A stretch of 64,000 nt of DNA from Arthrobacter sp. KBS0702 (GCF_005937985.2 NZ_CP042172.1:2480001-2544000); one strand, 5' to 3'. Positions 17,617-27,714 are shown, counted from the first letter of the stretch. Numbers and translations are program-made. The notes: generated by a model from the sequence alone, not told the origin.

Positions 17617-19323
17617 TCAGGCGCCGAGCACCGCGCGGAACTCCTCGCGGCGCCGGGCCTGCTCATCCGGGTCGGGTACCGGCAGCGATGCGATGAGCTT
17701 CTTCGTGTACTCATGCTGCGGGTGGCCCATGACCTGGTTTCCGAGCCCCTGCTCCACCATCTTGCCCTTGTAGAGGACACCCACCCAGTGCGAGAGGATG
17801 TCCACCACGGCGAGGTCGTGGCTGATGAAGAGGCAGGCGAAACCGAATTCGGCCTGGATCTCCTTGAACAGCTCCAGCACCTTCGCCTGCACCGAAACAT
17901 CCAGCGCCGACGTCGGCTCGTCGGCGATCAGCAGCTTCGGGTTCAGGATCAATGCCCGCGCCAGCGACGCGCGCTGGCGCTGGCCGCCGGAGAGCTCGTG
18001 CGGGTAGCGGTCGGCATACGACGCCGGCAGCTGCACCGATTCGAGCAACTCGCGGGTCCGCTGGCGTGCCTGCGCCGGCGTCGGCTTGCTGTGGATGATC
18101 AGCGGCTCGGCGATGCAGTCACCGATGGTGAGCTGCGGGTTGAACGAGGCCGCCGGGTCCTGGAAAACGAAACCGATCTGCTTGCGCAGCGGCTTGAAGG
18201 TGCGCTCCTTGAGATTGAGCATCTCGTAGTCGAGCACCTTCAGGCTGCCGCCCGTGGTCTTGTTCAGGCCCGCGATGGCGCGGCCGATGGTCGTCTTGCC
18301 GGAACCGGACTCACCGACGAGGCCGAAGACCTCCCCCTCGGAGAGCGTGAAGTTCACACCGTCCACGGCCTTGAACGCCGGGCTGCCCAGCCGGCCGGGG
18401 TACTCGATGGTCAGGTTCTTCGCCTCGACCAGGACCTTGCCGCCCTGGTGGGCGCGTTCGGTCATGCCCGCCGAGGCAGAGTTCCGGCCCAGGTGCGGGA
18501 CGGCCGCCAGGAGCTTCTTCGTGTAGTCCTGCTTCGGTTCCGCGAAGAGCACCCGCGCACTGGCCTCCTCGACGACGTCGCCCTGGTACATCACGACGAC
18601 GCGGTCGGCAAGGTCGGCTACGACGCCCATGTTGTGCGTGATGAGCACGATCGAGGTGCCGTACTGGTCCCTGAGCTCGCGCAGGAGCTGAAGGATCTCC
18701 GCCTGCACGGTGACGTCCAGCGCGGTCGTCGGTTCGTCGGCGACGATCAGGCCCGGGTTGAGCGCAAGCGCGGCAGCAATGACGACGCGCTGCTTCTGGC
18801 CGCCGGAGAACTGGTGCGGGTAGTAGTTCACCCGGGTTTCCGGATCCGGGATACCGACCTTGCGCAGGGCCTCGATGGCGCGTGCCTTGGCGTCCTTGGC
18901 GCTGACCCGGCCGTGGCCGGCGTGGGCACGGATGCCCTCGGCAATCTGCCAACCGACGGTGAAGACCGGGTTGAGCGCGGTCGAGGGCTCCTGGAACACC
19001 ATGGCCACGTCGCGGCCCCGGATTTCGCGCAGCTTGGCCGCGCTGACGCTGATCACGTTGTTGCCGTTGATCAGCACGGCCCCCGAGCTGATGGCCGTCT
19101 CCGGCAGCAGCCCCAGAATGGTTTTGGCGGTGACGGTCTTGCCGGAGCCGGATTCGCCCACGATGGCGACGACCTCGCCCGGGTTGACCTCGAGGCTGAC
19201 ATCCTTCACGGCATAGACGTCCCCGGCGTCCGTGGCGAAGGTGACTTTGAGGTGGTCGATGTCCAGCACGGGCCCGGAGCCTCGGGTGTGCTGGTCTGAA
19301 ACGGAGCCGATATTGGTGCTCAT
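17617..19323 (-). CDS. Fused double-ATPase of a peptide/nickel-type ABC importer (DppD-DppF type)
   Basis: A single 568-residue polypeptide holds two complete nucleotide-binding domains. The first (about 20-270) has Walker [13 protein letters not shown], signature FSGGQKQRV and Walker [13 protein letters not shown]; the second (about 310-560) has [21 protein letters not shown] and [12 protein letters not shown]. Each carries the oligopeptide-transporter C-terminal extension. Separate DppD and DppF proteins are the rule in enterobacteria; fused forms are common in actinobacteria. The ATG at 19323 overlaps the permease stop (ATGA) and gives the expected N-terminus; the frame extends 78 codons further upstream only as antisense to the permease. 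Powers uptake through the two permeases upstream. Confidence 0.95.
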   Translation of the reverse strand: MSTNIGSVSDQHTRGSGPVLDIDHLKVTFATDAGDVYAVKDVSLEVNPGEVVAIVGESGSGKTVTAKTILGLLPETAISSGAVLINGNNVISVSAAKLREIRGRDVAMVFQEPSTALNPVFTVGWQIAEGIRAHAGHGRVSAKDAKARAIEALRKVGIPDPETRVNYYPHQFSGGQKQRVVIAAALALNPGLIVADEPTTALDVTVQAEILQLLRELRDQYGTSIVLITHNMGVVADLADRVVVMYQGDVVEEASARVLFAEPKQDYTKKLLAAVPHLGRNSASAGMTERAHQGGKVLVEAKNLTIEYPGRLGSPAFKAVDGVNFTLSEGEVFGLVGESGSGKTTIGRAIAGLNKTTGGSLKVLDYEMLNLKERTFKPLRKQIGFVFQDPAASFNPQLTIGDCIAEPLIIHSKPTPAQARQRTRELLESVQLPASYADRYPHELSGGQRQRASLARALILNPKLLIADEPTSALDVSVQAKVLELFKEIQAEFGFACLFISHDLAVVDILSHWVGVLYKGKMVEQGLGNQVMGHPQHEYTKKLIASLPVPDPDEQARRREEFRAVLGA

Positions 19324-20339
19324 GAACTGCTCACTTCTGCTGAGTTTGCTGTCTGGGCGGCGGCGGGGCCGGGTCCGGGTTTGCCGGAAGAAGCCTTCTT
19401 GCGTCCGCGCAGGCGCGGGTCGTTGAGGTCGTTGATGCTCTCGCCGACCAGGGTCAGCCCCACCACGGTGAGGACAATGGCCAGGCCCGGGAAGACGCCC
19501 GTCCACCAGATGCCGGAGGTGGTGTCCGCCAGCGCCTTGTTGAGGTCGAAGCCCCATTCCGCGGCCGACGTCGGTTCGATGCCGAAGCCGAGGAAGCCCA
19601 GGCCCGCGAGGGTGAGGATGGCTTCGGAGGCGTTCAACGTGAAGATCAGCGGCAGCGTTCGGGTGGCGTTCTTGTAGATGTGGCGGGTCATGATCCGGAT
19701 GTTGGACGCGCCCACCACCTTTGCGGATTCAACAAAGGGTTCGGCCTTGAGCCGGATGGTCTCCGCGCGGATGACGCGGAAGTACTGCGGGATGAAGACC
19801 ACGGTGATGGAGATCGCCGCGGCCAGGATGCCGCCCCACAGGCTGGAACGCCCGCCGCTGATAACGATGGCCATGACGATAGCCACCAGCAGGGACGGGA
19901 AGGCGTAGACGGCGTCGGCGATCACCACGAGGATCCGGTCCAGCCAGCCGCCGATGTAGCCGCTGACCAGGCCAAGGATCACGCCGATGAAGATCGACAT
20001 GATCACGGCCACGACGATCACCATAACGGCGGTCTGCGCGCCCCAGACAACCCGGGAGAACACGTCGTAGCCGCCGACGGTGGTGCCGAGCAGGTGCCGG
20101 CCGCCGGGGGCCTGCTGCGCGGGGAAGCTGCCCTCGGCGTCGGAGATCTGCGAGAAGCCGTACGGGGCGATCAACGGCGCGAAGATCGCCGTCAGCAGGA
20201 ACAGTGCGGTCAGGACGAGGCCGGCGACGAGCATGCCCCGCTGGAGGCCGACGCTCTTGTTGAAGTGGGAAACGACGGGCAGCCGCCGGAACCAAGGTTC
20301 CCTGCGGTTTTCTGCGGCGATGGTTGGTTCGATGCTCAT
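19320..20339 (-). CDS. Peptide/nickel-type ABC permease, DppC-like
   Basis: The 339-residue inner-membrane protein has about six helices. The N-terminal segment (GMLVAGLVLTALFLLTAIFA) is followed by the OppC/DppC N-domain, and the BPD_transp domain carries the EAA-type loop (VVGASNIRIMTRHIYKN) which contacts the ATPase. It starts one base after the DppB-like stop and overlaps the ATPase by four bases. An Arg/Lys- and Gly-rich tail follows the last helix. Confidence 0.94.
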   Translation of the reverse strand: MSIEPTIAAENRREPWFRRLPVVSHFNKSVGLQRGMLVAGLVLTALFLLTAIFAPLIAPYGFSQISDAEGSFPAQQAPGGRHLLGTTVGGYDVFSRVVWGAQTAVMVIVVAVIMSIFIGVILGLVSGYIGGWLDRILVVIADAVYAFPSLLVAIVMAIVISGGRSSLWGGILAAAISITVVFIPQYFRVIRAETIRLKAEPFVESAKVVGASNIRIMTRHIYKNATRTLPLIFTLNASEAILTLAGLGFLGFGIEPTSAAEWGFDLNKALADTTSGIWWTGVFPGLAIVLTVVGLTLVGESINDLNDPRLRGRKKASSGKPGPGPAAAQTANSAEVSSS

Positions 20340-20340
20340 G

Positions 20341-21432
20341 TCAGTACCTCACGCGGGGGTCGATCAGCGCGGCGACGATATCCACGATGAAGTTGGTCAC
20401 GGCCACAATCACGGCGAGCAGCACCACAATGCCCTGCACGGCCACGAAGTCGCGGGCCGTCAGGTAGGTGGCGAGCTGGAAGCCGAGGCCTTTCCATTCA
20501 AAGGTGGTCTCGGTCAGCACGGCGCCGCCGAGCATGACCGCGATCTGCAGGCCCATCACGGTGATGATGGGGATCAGCGCCGGCTTGTAGGCGTGCTTGG
20601 TGACGAGGCGGAATTCGCTGACGCCGCGTGAGCGTCCGGCTTCCACGTAGTCCTTGCCGAGGGTGCCGATCACGTTGGTGCGGACCAGGCGCAGGAAGAT
20701 GCCGGCGGTCAGCAGGCCCAGGGCGATGGCGGGCAGCACCGCGTGCGCGGTGACGTCGCCGAGCGCGGCCATGTTGCCGCTGCGCACCGCGTCGAGCCAG
20801 TAGATGCCGGTGGGTGCCTGCAGCGCGGTCAGTGCCAGTTCCGTGGAGGTCTTGGCCCGCCCGGCCACCGGAAGCCAGCCCAGCCAGACCGAGAAGGTCA
20901 GCTTGAGCAGCATGCCGGCGAAGAAGACCGGCGTGGCGTAGCAGAGAATGGCAAAGATCCGCAGGACGGCGTCGGGCGCCTTGTCGCGGCGGTGCGCGGC
21001 GATCATGCCGAGCGGAATGCCCACGACCAGGGCCACGAGCAGCGCGTTGATGGACAGCTCGAGTGTTGCCGACCCGTACGTGGTCAGCATCTCGGAGACC
21101 TGCCGGTTGTCCGAGAGTGTGGTGCCGAAATTGCCGGTGATGAGCTGGCCGAGGTATTCGAAGTACTGCACGAAGATGGGCCGGTCGTAGCCGGCCGAGT
21201 GGATGCGTTCGGCCAGTTGCTCCGGCGGGAGCCGGCCGCCGAGGGCGGCCGTGATCGGATCGCCGGTGATCCGCATCAGGAAGAACACGAGTGTGACCAG
21301 GATGAAGATGGTCGGGAAGATCAGCAGGAACCTGATCAGGATGTATTGGCCCAGTCCCCCACCGGACGCCTTTTTCTTTGTCGGCAATAGGCCGTCGGCG
21401 TCGCTGGGCGGCGCCTCAATAAGTGTTGTCAT
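20341..21432 (-). CDS. Peptide/nickel-type ABC permease, DppB-like
   Basis: The 363-residue inner-membrane protein has the DppB/OppB N-terminal segment (YILIRFLLIFPTIFILVTLVFF), the periplasmic loop with DPITAALGGRLPPEQLA and a BPD_transp domain with the EAA loop EAGRSRGVSEFRLVTKHAYK. The N-terminus is extended by about 25 residues (MTTLIEAPPSDADGLL) compared with E. coli DppB. ATG at 21432 lies 132 bases after the substrate-binding protein, with a hairpin in between that may lower permease expression relative to the binding protein. Confidence 0.94.
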   Translation of the reverse strand: MTTLIEAPPSDADGLLPTKKKASGGGLGQYILIRFLLIFPTIFILVTLVFFLMRITGDPITAALGGRLPPEQLAERIHSAGYDRPIFVQYFEYLGQLITGNFGTTLSDNRQVSEMLTTYGSATLELSINALLVALVVGIPLGMIAAHRRDKAPDAVLRIFAILCYATPVFFAGMLLKLTFSVWLGWLPVAGRAKTSTELALTALQAPTGIYWLDAVRSGNMAALGDVTAHAVLPAIALGLLTAGIFLRLVRTNVIGTLGKDYVEAGRSRGVSEFRLVTKHAYKPALIPIITVMGLQIAVMLGGAVLTETTFEWKGLGFQLATYLTARDFVAVQGIVVLLAVIVAVTNFIVDIVAALIDPRVRY

Positions 21433-21501
21433 TGGTACCTAAATTTGTGTTTCCGTCGGCTTCGTGGGCTTCCGGAATCGGTTGTCCTGCTCTCAGCAAG
21501 A

Positions 21502-21532
21502 GAGGCGGGACGCCGCGCAGGCGCCCCGCCTC
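21502..21532 (-). terminator. GC-rich hairpin between binding-protein and permease genes (possible attenuator)
   Basis: Inverted repeat of 11 bp with one mismatch (21502-21512 with 21522-21532, loop 9). No strong T-run follows on the minus strand, so it looks like a partial terminator or an mRNA-stabilising hairpin that separates the abundant binding protein from its permeases. Inference only. Confidence 0.5.
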
Positions 21533-21564
21533 CTTGGCTGGTCAGGACCGGATGGGGAATGGAC

Positions 21565-23199
21565 CTACTTGGACATCACACCAAGACGGGTCTTGAAGGA
21601 CGCGTCGAGGGTCTTGTCGACACCCTGGACGTCCTTGCCGGCGACCATGAGCTGGGCGCCCTGCAACAGCGGCAGCGTGGAGAGGTCCTTGGCGACGGCC
21701 GTCTGGGCGTCACCGAGTACCTTTTCGCGCTCGCTCTTGTCAACGGTGGTGAGCTGCTTCTTGATCAGATCCGTCACGGAGGCGTTCTCGTAGTGGTTCT
21801 TGAGGAAGTTGCCCGGGATGAAGAACGGGGTCAGGTAGTTGTCGGCGTCGGAGTAGTCCGGGAACCAGCCGAGCTGGTAAACCGGGTAGACATCCTTGGT
21901 GCGGTCCTTGGAGTAGGTGACCCACTCGGTGGACTGCAGGTCGACCTTGAACAGGCCCGACTTTTCCAGCTGTTCCTTGATCATGGCGTATTCGTCGCCG
22001 GAGGACTTGCCGTAGTGGTCCGGGTTGTACTGCAGCTTCAGGGTGACCGGGGCGGTAACGCCGGCGTCGCTGAAAGCCTTCTTGGCCTTGTCGAGGCTGG
22101 GCTTGCCGTTGCCGTCGCCGTACATGTCCTTGAGCGGCTTGATGGCGCCGACGAAGCCGTCGGGGACCACGGAGTACGCCGGCAGGTAGGTGCCCTTGTA
22201 GACCTGGGTAGCGATCGCGTCGCGGTCGACGACGTCGGCCATCGCCTGGCGCACGGCGAGGGCCTTGGCCGGGCTGGCGTCGGGGGTCTTCGCACCGAAC
22301 GGCATGGTGTCGAAGTTGAAGACGATGTAGCGCAGTTCGCCACCGGGGCCCTTGTGGACCTTGACCTTGGAATCCTTCTCCAGGTCAGCGGCGTCGGTCG
22401 CGGTCAGGCTGCGGCCGGCGACGTCGATGTTGCCCTGCTGGACATCGAGCTTGAGGTTGTTGGAGTCCGCGTAGTACTTGATCGTGGCACTGTCGTTCGC
22501 CGGCTTGCCGAGCATGCCCTTGTAGTCCGGGTTGGCCTTGAGGCTGATGAGCTCGTTCTTCTTGTAGCTCTCGATCGTGTACTGGCCGGCGAAGGGCTTG
22601 GCCTTGACGATCTCGTCGTCACTCATCAGCTTGTCGGCCGGGAAGACTTCCTCATCGACGATCGGGCCGGCGTTGGCTGCGAGGACGCCCGGGAAGACCT
22701 GGTCGTTGCCTTCCTTGAGCTTGAACACCACGGTGGAGTCGTCTTTGGCTGTCACCGAGGCGAGGTTGCCGAGCAGGGAGGCCGGGCCGTTGTCGTCGTT
22801 GATCTTGACGACGCGGTCAATCGAGAACTTCACGTCGGAGGACGTGAGGGCGTGGCCGTTGGCGAACTTCAGGCCGGACTTGAGCTTGACGGTGTACTCG
22901 GTCGGGCTCGTGAAGGAGGCGGACTCGGCGATGTCCGGGCTGGAGTCGGCCGTTCCGGGCTTCGAGTTCATCAGGAACGGGTAAATCTGGTTCATCACCA
23001 TAAAGGAGCCGGCGTCGTAGGAGCCGGCCGGATCGAGGGTGACCACCTTGTCAGTGGTGCCGTACGTAATGGTGCCTCCGCCTGCGGCGCTGCCGGAGGA
23101 CGTTCCGCCGCCGGAAGGGCCGGTGCAGGCCGTCAATGCAAAGGCGGAAACCCCGGCGAGCGCGATGGCGCTCTGCAGGGCCTTTTTGTTCATTGCCAT
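21565..23199 (-). CDS. Peptide/nickel-type ABC substrate-binding lipoprotein (SBP_bac_5)
   Basis: The 544-residue protein begins with a signal peptide and lipobox (FALTACTGPSGGG, lipidated Cys about residue 25) and then a family-5 binding domain: AESASFTSPTEYTVKLKSGL, FANGHALTSSDVKFSIDRV and PVYQLGWFPDYSDADNYLTP are typical oligopeptide-binding blocks. It captures the solute outside the membrane for the two permeases and fused ATPase. Start could be ATG 23199 or the ATG two codons later (MNKKAL). The substrate cannot be told from sequence; peptides are the most likely. Confidence 0.93.
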   Translation of the reverse strand: MAMNKKALQSAIALAGVSAFALTACTGPSGGGTSSGSAAGGGTITYGTTDKVVTLDPAGSYDAGSFMVMNQIYPFLMNSKPGTADSSPDIAESASFTSPTEYTVKLKSGLKFANGHALTSSDVKFSIDRVVKINDDNGPASLLGNLASVTAKDDSTVVFKLKEGNDQVFPGVLAANAGPIVDEEVFPADKLMSDDEIVKAKPFAGQYTIESYKKNELISLKANPDYKGMLGKPANDSATIKYYADSNNLKLDVQQGNIDVAGRSLTATDAADLEKDSKVKVHKGPGGELRYIVFNFDTMPFGAKTPDASPAKALAVRQAMADVVDRDAIATQVYKGTYLPAYSVVPDGFVGAIKPLKDMYGDGNGKPSLDKAKKAFSDAGVTAPVTLKLQYNPDHYGKSSGDEYAMIKEQLEKSGLFKVDLQSTEWVTYSKDRTKDVYPVYQLGWFPDYSDADNYLTPFFIPGNFLKNHYENASVTDLIKKQLTTVDKSEREKVLGDAQTAVAKDLSTLPLLQGAQLMVAGKDVQGVDKTLDASFKTRLGVMSK

Positions 23200-23317
23200 C
23201 TGTGAACTTTCTGTTCGATGAGTACTAGTCCGCTGCCCGAAGTAGCTTGACTCGAGGGCAGCACACTGTCCTGATTCCTAGATTCAACCAGAAGACCGTG
23301 GGGTGAATCGTCAAATC

Positions 23318-23335
23318 TTGTGAGTTGAGACACAA
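23318..23335. promoter_or_regulatory. Inverted repeat upstream of the ABC binding-protein gene (candidate operator)
   Basis: TTGTGAGTTGAGACACAA is an imperfect palindrome with arms TTGTG and CACAA separated by eight bases. It lies about 120 bp upstream of the binding-protein start in a locally A/T-rich stretch, where a promoter is expected. No regulator gene is adjacent. Candidate only. Confidence 0.35.
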
Positions 23336-23432
23336 AATTTACACGATCCGAAGGAACTCATCGTTTTCTGCAGGATTTGGCCCGGATCTTCGGCACCCCG
23401 CCGCGGGGCCGCCGGCGGACGTTGGCAGCGCC

Positions 23433-23794
23433 GGACATGCCCTCCGTGCGGGCCGGGCAATGGACATAATGCCTATATGCCCGCTCGTGGCCGCGAAGAA
23501 TGGGCATGTGCCCCGCGCCGGCTTCCGGGCACCAGGGCATGCCCCGCGTCAGGGCCGAAGAATGGACATGCCCTGCCTCCGGGGTTTGGCCAATGGACAT
23601 GCCCTCAGTGCGGGCCGGGCAATGGACATAATGCCTATATGCCCGCTCGTGGCCGCGAAGAATGGGCATGTGCCCCGCGCCGGCTTGCGGACGGAGGGCA
23701 TGCCCCGCGTCAGGGCCGAAGAATGGACATGCCCTATTTCGGGGTTGGCAAAAGGACATGCCCTATTTCGGGGTTGGCAAAAGGACATGCCCTC
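23433..23794. repeat. Array of about twelve short GG(A/G)CAT modules with mostly 29-bp period
   Basis: Modules beginning GGACATGCC, GGACATAATGCC, GGGCATGTGCC or GGGCATGCC start at 23433, 23462, 23502, 23535, 23564, 23595, 23624, 23664, 23696, 23725, 23754 and 23783. Spacings are 29, 40, 33, 29, 31, 29, 40, 32, 29, 29 and 29. Higher order: five modules (23433-23594) are duplicated almost exactly as 23595-23724, plus a part of the next, offset 162 bp; two 29-bp units (23725, 23754) are identical. Most modules end in AAT or AAAA. The array begins 27 bp beyond the mnmA stop codon and ends about 230 bp upstream of the ABC binding-protein gene. No cas gene is near. Apparent reading frames through it only translate the repeats. 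Confidence 0.9.
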
Positions 23795-23820
23795 GGCCCC
23801 CGGCGGCCGTGTGACCGCGG

Positions 23821-24945
23821 CTAGAGGGCGGCGCGCTGCCGCGACCGCGCGGCGTCGATCGTGGCCTGGCCGAGGACCCGACTGCCTTGGTAGAGCACCA
23901 CGGTCTGGCCGGGGGCCACGCCGCGCAGCGGCTCTGCGAGGGTAACCACGAGGTTGCCGGATCCCTCCGCGGGCTCCATCCGGGCCGTTGCCGGGACGGG
24001 GTCCCCGTGGGCCCGGACCTGGGCGTGGCAGTCGAACTCCGCGCCGGTGGCGATCTCGGCGATCGGCAGGCCGGCCCAGGAGACCTTGATGCCCCGGATC
24101 TCGTCGATGGCCAGGAGGGCCTCCGGGCCCACCACCACCTTGTTTTCCTTGGGCCGGATCTCCAGCACAAAGCGCGGCTTGCCGTCGGCGGCCGGGGTGC
24201 CCAGCTTCAGGCCGCGGCGCTGGCCTACGGTAAAGGCGTTGGCGCCGGGGTGCTCGCCGACCTTGGCGCCGGACTCGTCCACGATGTCGCCGGTGGTCAT
24301 CTCGATCTTCTCGGCCAGCCAACCGGCGGTGTCACCGTCGGGGATGAAGCAGATGTCGTGGCTGTCGGGCTTGTTCGCGACCGAGAGCCCGCGGCGCTCG
24401 GCCTCGGCGCGGACCTCGGCCTTGGACGGGGTGTCGGCGAGCGGGAACATCGAGTGCCGGAGCTGTTCGTGCGTGAGGACGCCCAGCACGTAGCTCTGGT
24501 CCTTCGCCCAGTCAGCGGCGCGGTGCAGTTCCGGGTTGCCCTCGGCGTCGGTGATCACCTTGGCGTAGTGGCCGGTACAGACAGCGTCGAAACCCAGGGC
24601 AATCGCCTTCTCCAGCAGGGCGGCGAACTTGATCCGCTCGTTGCAGCGCATGCAGGGGTTGGGGGTGCGGCCGGCGGCGTATTCGTCGATGAAGTCCTGG
24701 ACGACGTCTTCCTTGAAACGCTCGGAGAAGTCCCACACGTAGTACGGGATGCCCAGCACGTCGCACGCCCGCCAGGCGTCGCGGGAGTCCTCGATAGTGC
24801 AGCAGCCGCGGCTGCCGGTGCGCAGCGTTCCGGGCATGCGGGAGAGGGCGAGGTGGACCCCGACGACGTCGTGGCCGGCCTCGACGGCGCGGGCTGCGGC
24901 GACGGCGGAATCGACGCCGCCGCTCATGGCTGCAAGAACTCGCAT
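23821..24945 (-). CDS. mnmA: tRNA-specific 2-thiouridylase MnmA
   Basis: MnmA adenylates and thiolates U34 of tRNA-Lys, -Glu and -Gln to 2-thiouridine, taking sulfur from a cysteine desulfurase. The 374-residue protein has the PP-loop [12 protein letters not shown] at 6-17, the tRNA-binding block [12 protein letters not shown] with the first catalytic Cys, and the second catalytic Cys in [10 protein letters not shown], then the C-terminal barrel. ATG at 24945 gives the conserved [10 protein letters not shown]; the upstream in-frame ATG would add 15 atypical residues. A cysteine desulfurase gene lies 1.5 kb away on the same strand, a pairing common in actinobacteria. Confidence 0.96.
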   Translation of the reverse strand: MRVLAAMSGGVDSAVAAARAVEAGHDVVGVHLALSRMPGTLRTGSRGCCTIEDSRDAWRACDVLGIPYYVWDFSERFKEDVVQDFIDEYAAGRTPNPCMRCNERIKFAALLEKAIALGFDAVCTGHYAKVITDAEGNPELHRAADWAKDQSYVLGVLTHEQLRHSMFPLADTPSKAEVRAEAERRGLSVANKPDSHDICFIPDGDTAGWLAEKIEMTTGDIVDESGAKVGEHPGANAFTVGQRRGLKLGTPAADGKPRFVLEIRPKENKVVVGPEALLAIDEIRGIKVSWAGLPIAEIATGAEFDCHAQVRAHGDPVPATARMEPAEGSGNLVVTLAEPLRGVAPGQTVVLYQGSRVLGQATIDAARSRQRAAL

Positions 24946-25021
24946 GCTGGCTTTCTCTGGGAAACGGGGGTTCGCGGGCGGTCGCCCCAAGGTGTGGAGC
25001 TAACACAACGTCCGCCTGGCT

Positions 25022-25051
25022 ATTCTATCGCCACGCCGATTCCTCCCTCAA
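25022..25051 (-). promoter_or_regulatory. Candidate housekeeping promoter for mnmA
   Basis: Minus-strand TTGAGG (25046-25051), 18-bp spacer, TAGAAT (25022-25027). Close to the SigA-type consensus TTGACA/TATAAT and correctly oriented 77 bases upstream of the mnmA start. Confidence 0.5.
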
Positions 25052-25057
25052 AAAGCC

Positions 25058-25089
25058 TTGACGCCCCCGCCCCGTTCTTCTAGCGTCAA
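25058..25089 (+). promoter_or_regulatory. Candidate promoter with overlapping inverted repeat before the FAD reductase gene
   Basis: TTGACG (25058-25063), 17-bp spacer and TAGCGT (25081-25086) fit an actinobacterial SigA-type promoter. The same segment forms the inverted repeat TTGACGC (25058-25064) and GCGTCAA (25083-25089), so a repressor binding there would cover both promoter boxes. Confidence 0.5.
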
Positions 25090-25156
25090 AATTAACAGTT
25101 TTAGAAGCTCCTGGTTGTAGCAACTCCTGGCACCAGCGCAGACGGGACCAACAGAG

Positions 25157-26413
25157 ATGGCTGTCGACAACATCGTGATCGTGGGCGGCGGGCTCGCCGG
25201 AGCCACCGCCGCCAAGACCCTGCGGGCCGAAGGCTACGAGGGGCCGGTGACCCTGCTCGCCGAAGAGCCGCATGCCCCCTACCTGCGGCCGCCGCTGTCC
25301 AAGGAGTACCTTCTCGGCAAGGATGGCGAGGAGGCGCTGCCCGTGGTTCCGGCCGCCTGGTACGCGGAGAACGACGTCGAGCTGCTCCTGGGCGTTCCCG
25401 CCACAGCGCTGGACACGGGCGCCCGCACCGTGCACCTCGCCGACGGCGCGCGGCTCCGCTATTCCGCGCTCCTGCTGGCCACCGGGGCACGTCCGCGCGC
25501 CATTGCGCTGCCCGGCAGCGGCCTCGACGGCGTGATGACCTTCCGGACGCTGGAGGACAGCCGCCGGCTCCGGGACGCCCTGGCTGGCGGCGGCCGGAAC
25601 GTGGTGATGGTCGGCTCGGGCTGGATCGGGATGGAACTGGCCGCAGCCGCAAACTCCTACGGCAACACCGTGACCCTGCTGGGGCTTGAACAGGTACCGC
25701 TCGCGGCAGCGATCGGCCCGGAACTGGGAACCTTCTTCCGCTCGCTGCATGAATCGCGCGGCGTGCGGTTCCGGCTGCCGGCGTCGGCCGCCGCCATCAC
25801 GGGCGACGCCGGCCGGGTCACCGGTGTGCGCACCGACGCCGGCGAAGTCCTGGCAGCCGACCTCGTGGTGATCGCCGTCGGCGTCGTTCCCGAAACCTCG
25901 CTTGCCGCTGCCGCCGGCATCGAGGTGGACAACGGGATCCGCACGGACGCGTCGCTGCGGACCTCCGCCGCCGGGGTCTTTGCCGCCGGGGATGTCGCCA
26001 ATTCCCTGCATCCGTTCACCGGCGGGCACCACCGCAGCGAGCACTGGTCCAACGCATTGAACGGCGGCAAGGTCGCCGGACGGACGATGCTGGGCCGCGA
26101 GGCCGTCCTGGACACCATTCCGTACTTCTACACGGACCAGTACGACGTCAGCATGGAGTACTCCGGGTTCCCGACGCTCGTCGAGGGCCCGCCCGTGGTC
26201 CGGGGCTCGCTTGATGACCGGGAGTTCCTGGCCTTCTGGCAGCGCGGGGGCCGCGTGGTGGCCGGCATGAACGTCAATTGGCCCCGGTCAGCCAAGCCGC
26301 AGAAGGCCATTAAGGCCCTGATCACCGCACGGGCCCCGGTGAGCCCGGAGTCGCTGTCGGACCCGGAGGTCCCGCTGGAGCAGTTGCTGCCGGAGCGCCA
26401 GCCGGAGCGCTAG
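25157..26413 (+). CDS. FAD-dependent ferredoxin/rubredoxin-type reductase
   Basis: The 418-residue flavoprotein has an FAD-binding GxGxxG motif at the N-terminus ([18 protein letters not shown], residues 5-22), an internal NAD(P)H-binding motif ([17 protein letters not shown], about 155), the ATG motif [12 protein letters not shown], the C-terminal FAD motif [10 protein letters not shown] and a reductase C-domain with [15 protein letters not shown]. This is the pattern of ferredoxin reductases of the BphA4/PdR class, which pass electrons from NAD(P)H to a [2Fe-2S] ferredoxin or rubredoxin serving oxygenases or P450s. No ferredoxin or oxygenase gene is nearby, so the partner is unknown. The 3' end overlaps the convergent cysteine desulfurase by four bases. 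Confidence 0.9.
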   Translation: MAVDNIVIVGGGLAGATAAKTLRAEGYEGPVTLLAEEPHAPYLRPPLSKEYLLGKDGEEALPVVPAAWYAENDVELLLGVPATALDTGARTVHLADGARLRYSALLLATGARPRAIALPGSGLDGVMTFRTLEDSRRLRDALAGGGRNVVMVGSGWIGMELAAAANSYGNTVTLLGLEQVPLAAAIGPELGTFFRSLHESRGVRFRLPASAAAITGDAGRVTGVRTDAGEVLAADLVVIAVGVVPETSLAAAAGIEVDNGIRTDASLRTSAAGVFAAGDVANSLHPFTGGHHRSEHWSNALNGGKVAGRTMLGREAVLDTIPYFYTDQYDVSMEYSGFPTLVEGPPVVRGSLDDREFLAFWQRGGRVVAGMNVNWPRSAKPQKAIKALITARAPVSPESLSDPEVPLEQLLPERQPER

Positions 26414-27636
26414 CCGGTGGCAGTGTGGCGGGCGACGGTTCCGGCGGTCTGGATGCTGGACTCGTGCCCCGCCATGCCTGCCTGGCGGGCGCGGGCATAT
26501 GCCGCCGGCAGGGCGGCCAGCAGGGCGTCGACGTCGGCGTCCGTGGACGCGTGGCCCAGGGTGAAACGCTGGGCGCCGCGGGCCGTATCCTCGTCCAGTC
26601 CCATCGCAAGCAGCACATGCGAGGGGCGCGGAACGCCGGCGGTGCAGGCGGACCCGGTGGAGGACTCCACCCCCGCAAGGTCCAGCAGGAACAGCAGGGA
26701 GTCAGCCTCGCAGCCGGGGAAGGTGAAATGCGCGTTGCCTGGCAGCCGGCCGGCCCCGGGGGCCCCGCGCAGCACGGCCTCCGGCACGGCGGCGCGGACG
26801 CCCTCGATCAGGCGGTCCCGGAGCGCGGAGATCCGTGCGGACTCCCCCGCCAGTTTTCCGGTGACGGCTTCCGCCGCCGCCGCGAAGGCGGCGATCGACG
26901 CGGTATCCAGGGTCCCGGAGCGCACGTCGCGCTCCTGTCCCCCACCGTGCTGGACCGGGGTCAGCTTGACGGCGCGGCCCAGGAGCAGGGCGCCGACGCC
27001 GACCGGACCGCCGATCTTGTGCCCCGAGATAGACATCGCGTCCAGGCCTGTCCCGCGGAAATCGACCGGCACGGAGCCGAATGCCTGCACGGCGTCGGAA
27101 TGCACGGGCACACCGGCGGCGTGTGCGAGGCGCACAACGTCGGCGACGGGCTGGATGCTGCCCACCTCGTTGTTGGCCCACATGACAGTAGCCAGGGCGA
27201 TCGAGGCGGGGTCCTCGGCCAGTTCGGCCTCCAGCGCGGCCAGGTCCAGCACGCCCTCGGCGTCGACCGGCAGCCAGCGCACGTCCGCGCCTTCATGCCG
27301 TTCCAGCCATTCGACGGTGTCCAGCACGGCGTGATGTTCGACGGTGGAGCACAGGATGCGGGTCCGCCGGGGGTCCTCGGCGCGGCGGGCCCAGTAAAGT
27401 CCCTTGACGGCGAGGTTGTCGGCCTCCGTGCCGCCGGAGGTGAAGATGACTTCCGAGGGATGCGCCCCGGCCGCGGCTGCCAGCGCCTCGCGGGCGTCCT
27501 CGACGGCACGGCGGGCGCGGCGGCCGGAACCGTGGAGGGAGGAGGGGTTGCCGGTGCGGGACAGCTCACGCGTCAGCGCGGCGAGAGCCTCGGCGGCGAG
27601 CGGCGTGGTGGCGGCGTGGTCTAGGTAAACGGGCAC
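26410..27636 (-). CDS. Cysteine desulfurase (IscS/NifS family)
   Basis: PLP enzyme that converts cysteine to alanine plus an enzyme-bound persulfide used for Fe-S clusters and tRNA thiolation. The 408-residue protein begins [15 protein letters not shown], has the PLP-lysine block [20 protein letters not shown] (Lys about 215) and the mobile-loop active Cys in [15 protein letters not shown]. The C-terminus is extended by about 25 residues past the fold. Its proximity to mnmA on the same strand suggests that it donates sulfur for 2-thiouridine, as IscS does in E. coli. No IscU or IscR gene is adjacent; SUF-type genes would be elsewhere. Confidence 0.94.
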   Translation of the reverse strand: MPVYLDHAATTPLAAEALAALTRELSRTGNPSSLHGSGRRARRAVEDAREALAAAAGAHPSEVIFTSGGTEADNLAVKGLYWARRAEDPRRTRILCSTVEHHAVLDTVEWLERHEGADVRWLPVDAEGVLDLAALEAELAEDPASIALATVMWANNEVGSIQPVADVVRLAHAAGVPVHSDAVQAFGSVPVDFRGTGLDAMSISGHKIGGPVGVGALLLGRAVKLTPVQHGGGQERDVRSGTLDTASIAAFAAAAEAVTGKLAGESARISALRDRLIEGVRAAVPEAVLRGAPGAGRLPGNAHFTFPGCEADSLLFLLDLAGVESSTGSACTAGVPRPSHVLLAMGLDEDTARGAQRFTLGHASTDADVDALLAALPAAYARARQAGMAGHESSIQTAGTVARHTATG

Positions 27637-27714
27637 AGCCCAATTCTACCGTCGCGTGCTGCCGGGGGCGGCGGGCCGATCCCGGCAACCCGGGGCCGGA
27701 CGACCCCCGCGCTG

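Noticed and set aside
23433..23794. CRISPR array
   Set aside because: Period of about 29 bp looks suggestive, but the conserved core is only about 10 bp, the intervals are duplicated and not unique, and no cas gene is nearby.
23325..23945. Reading frames of 115-206 residues on both strands through the repeat array
   Set aside because: They only translate the repeated DNA (for example GHMPILRGHERAYRHYVH twice), have no ribosome sites and no family resemblance.
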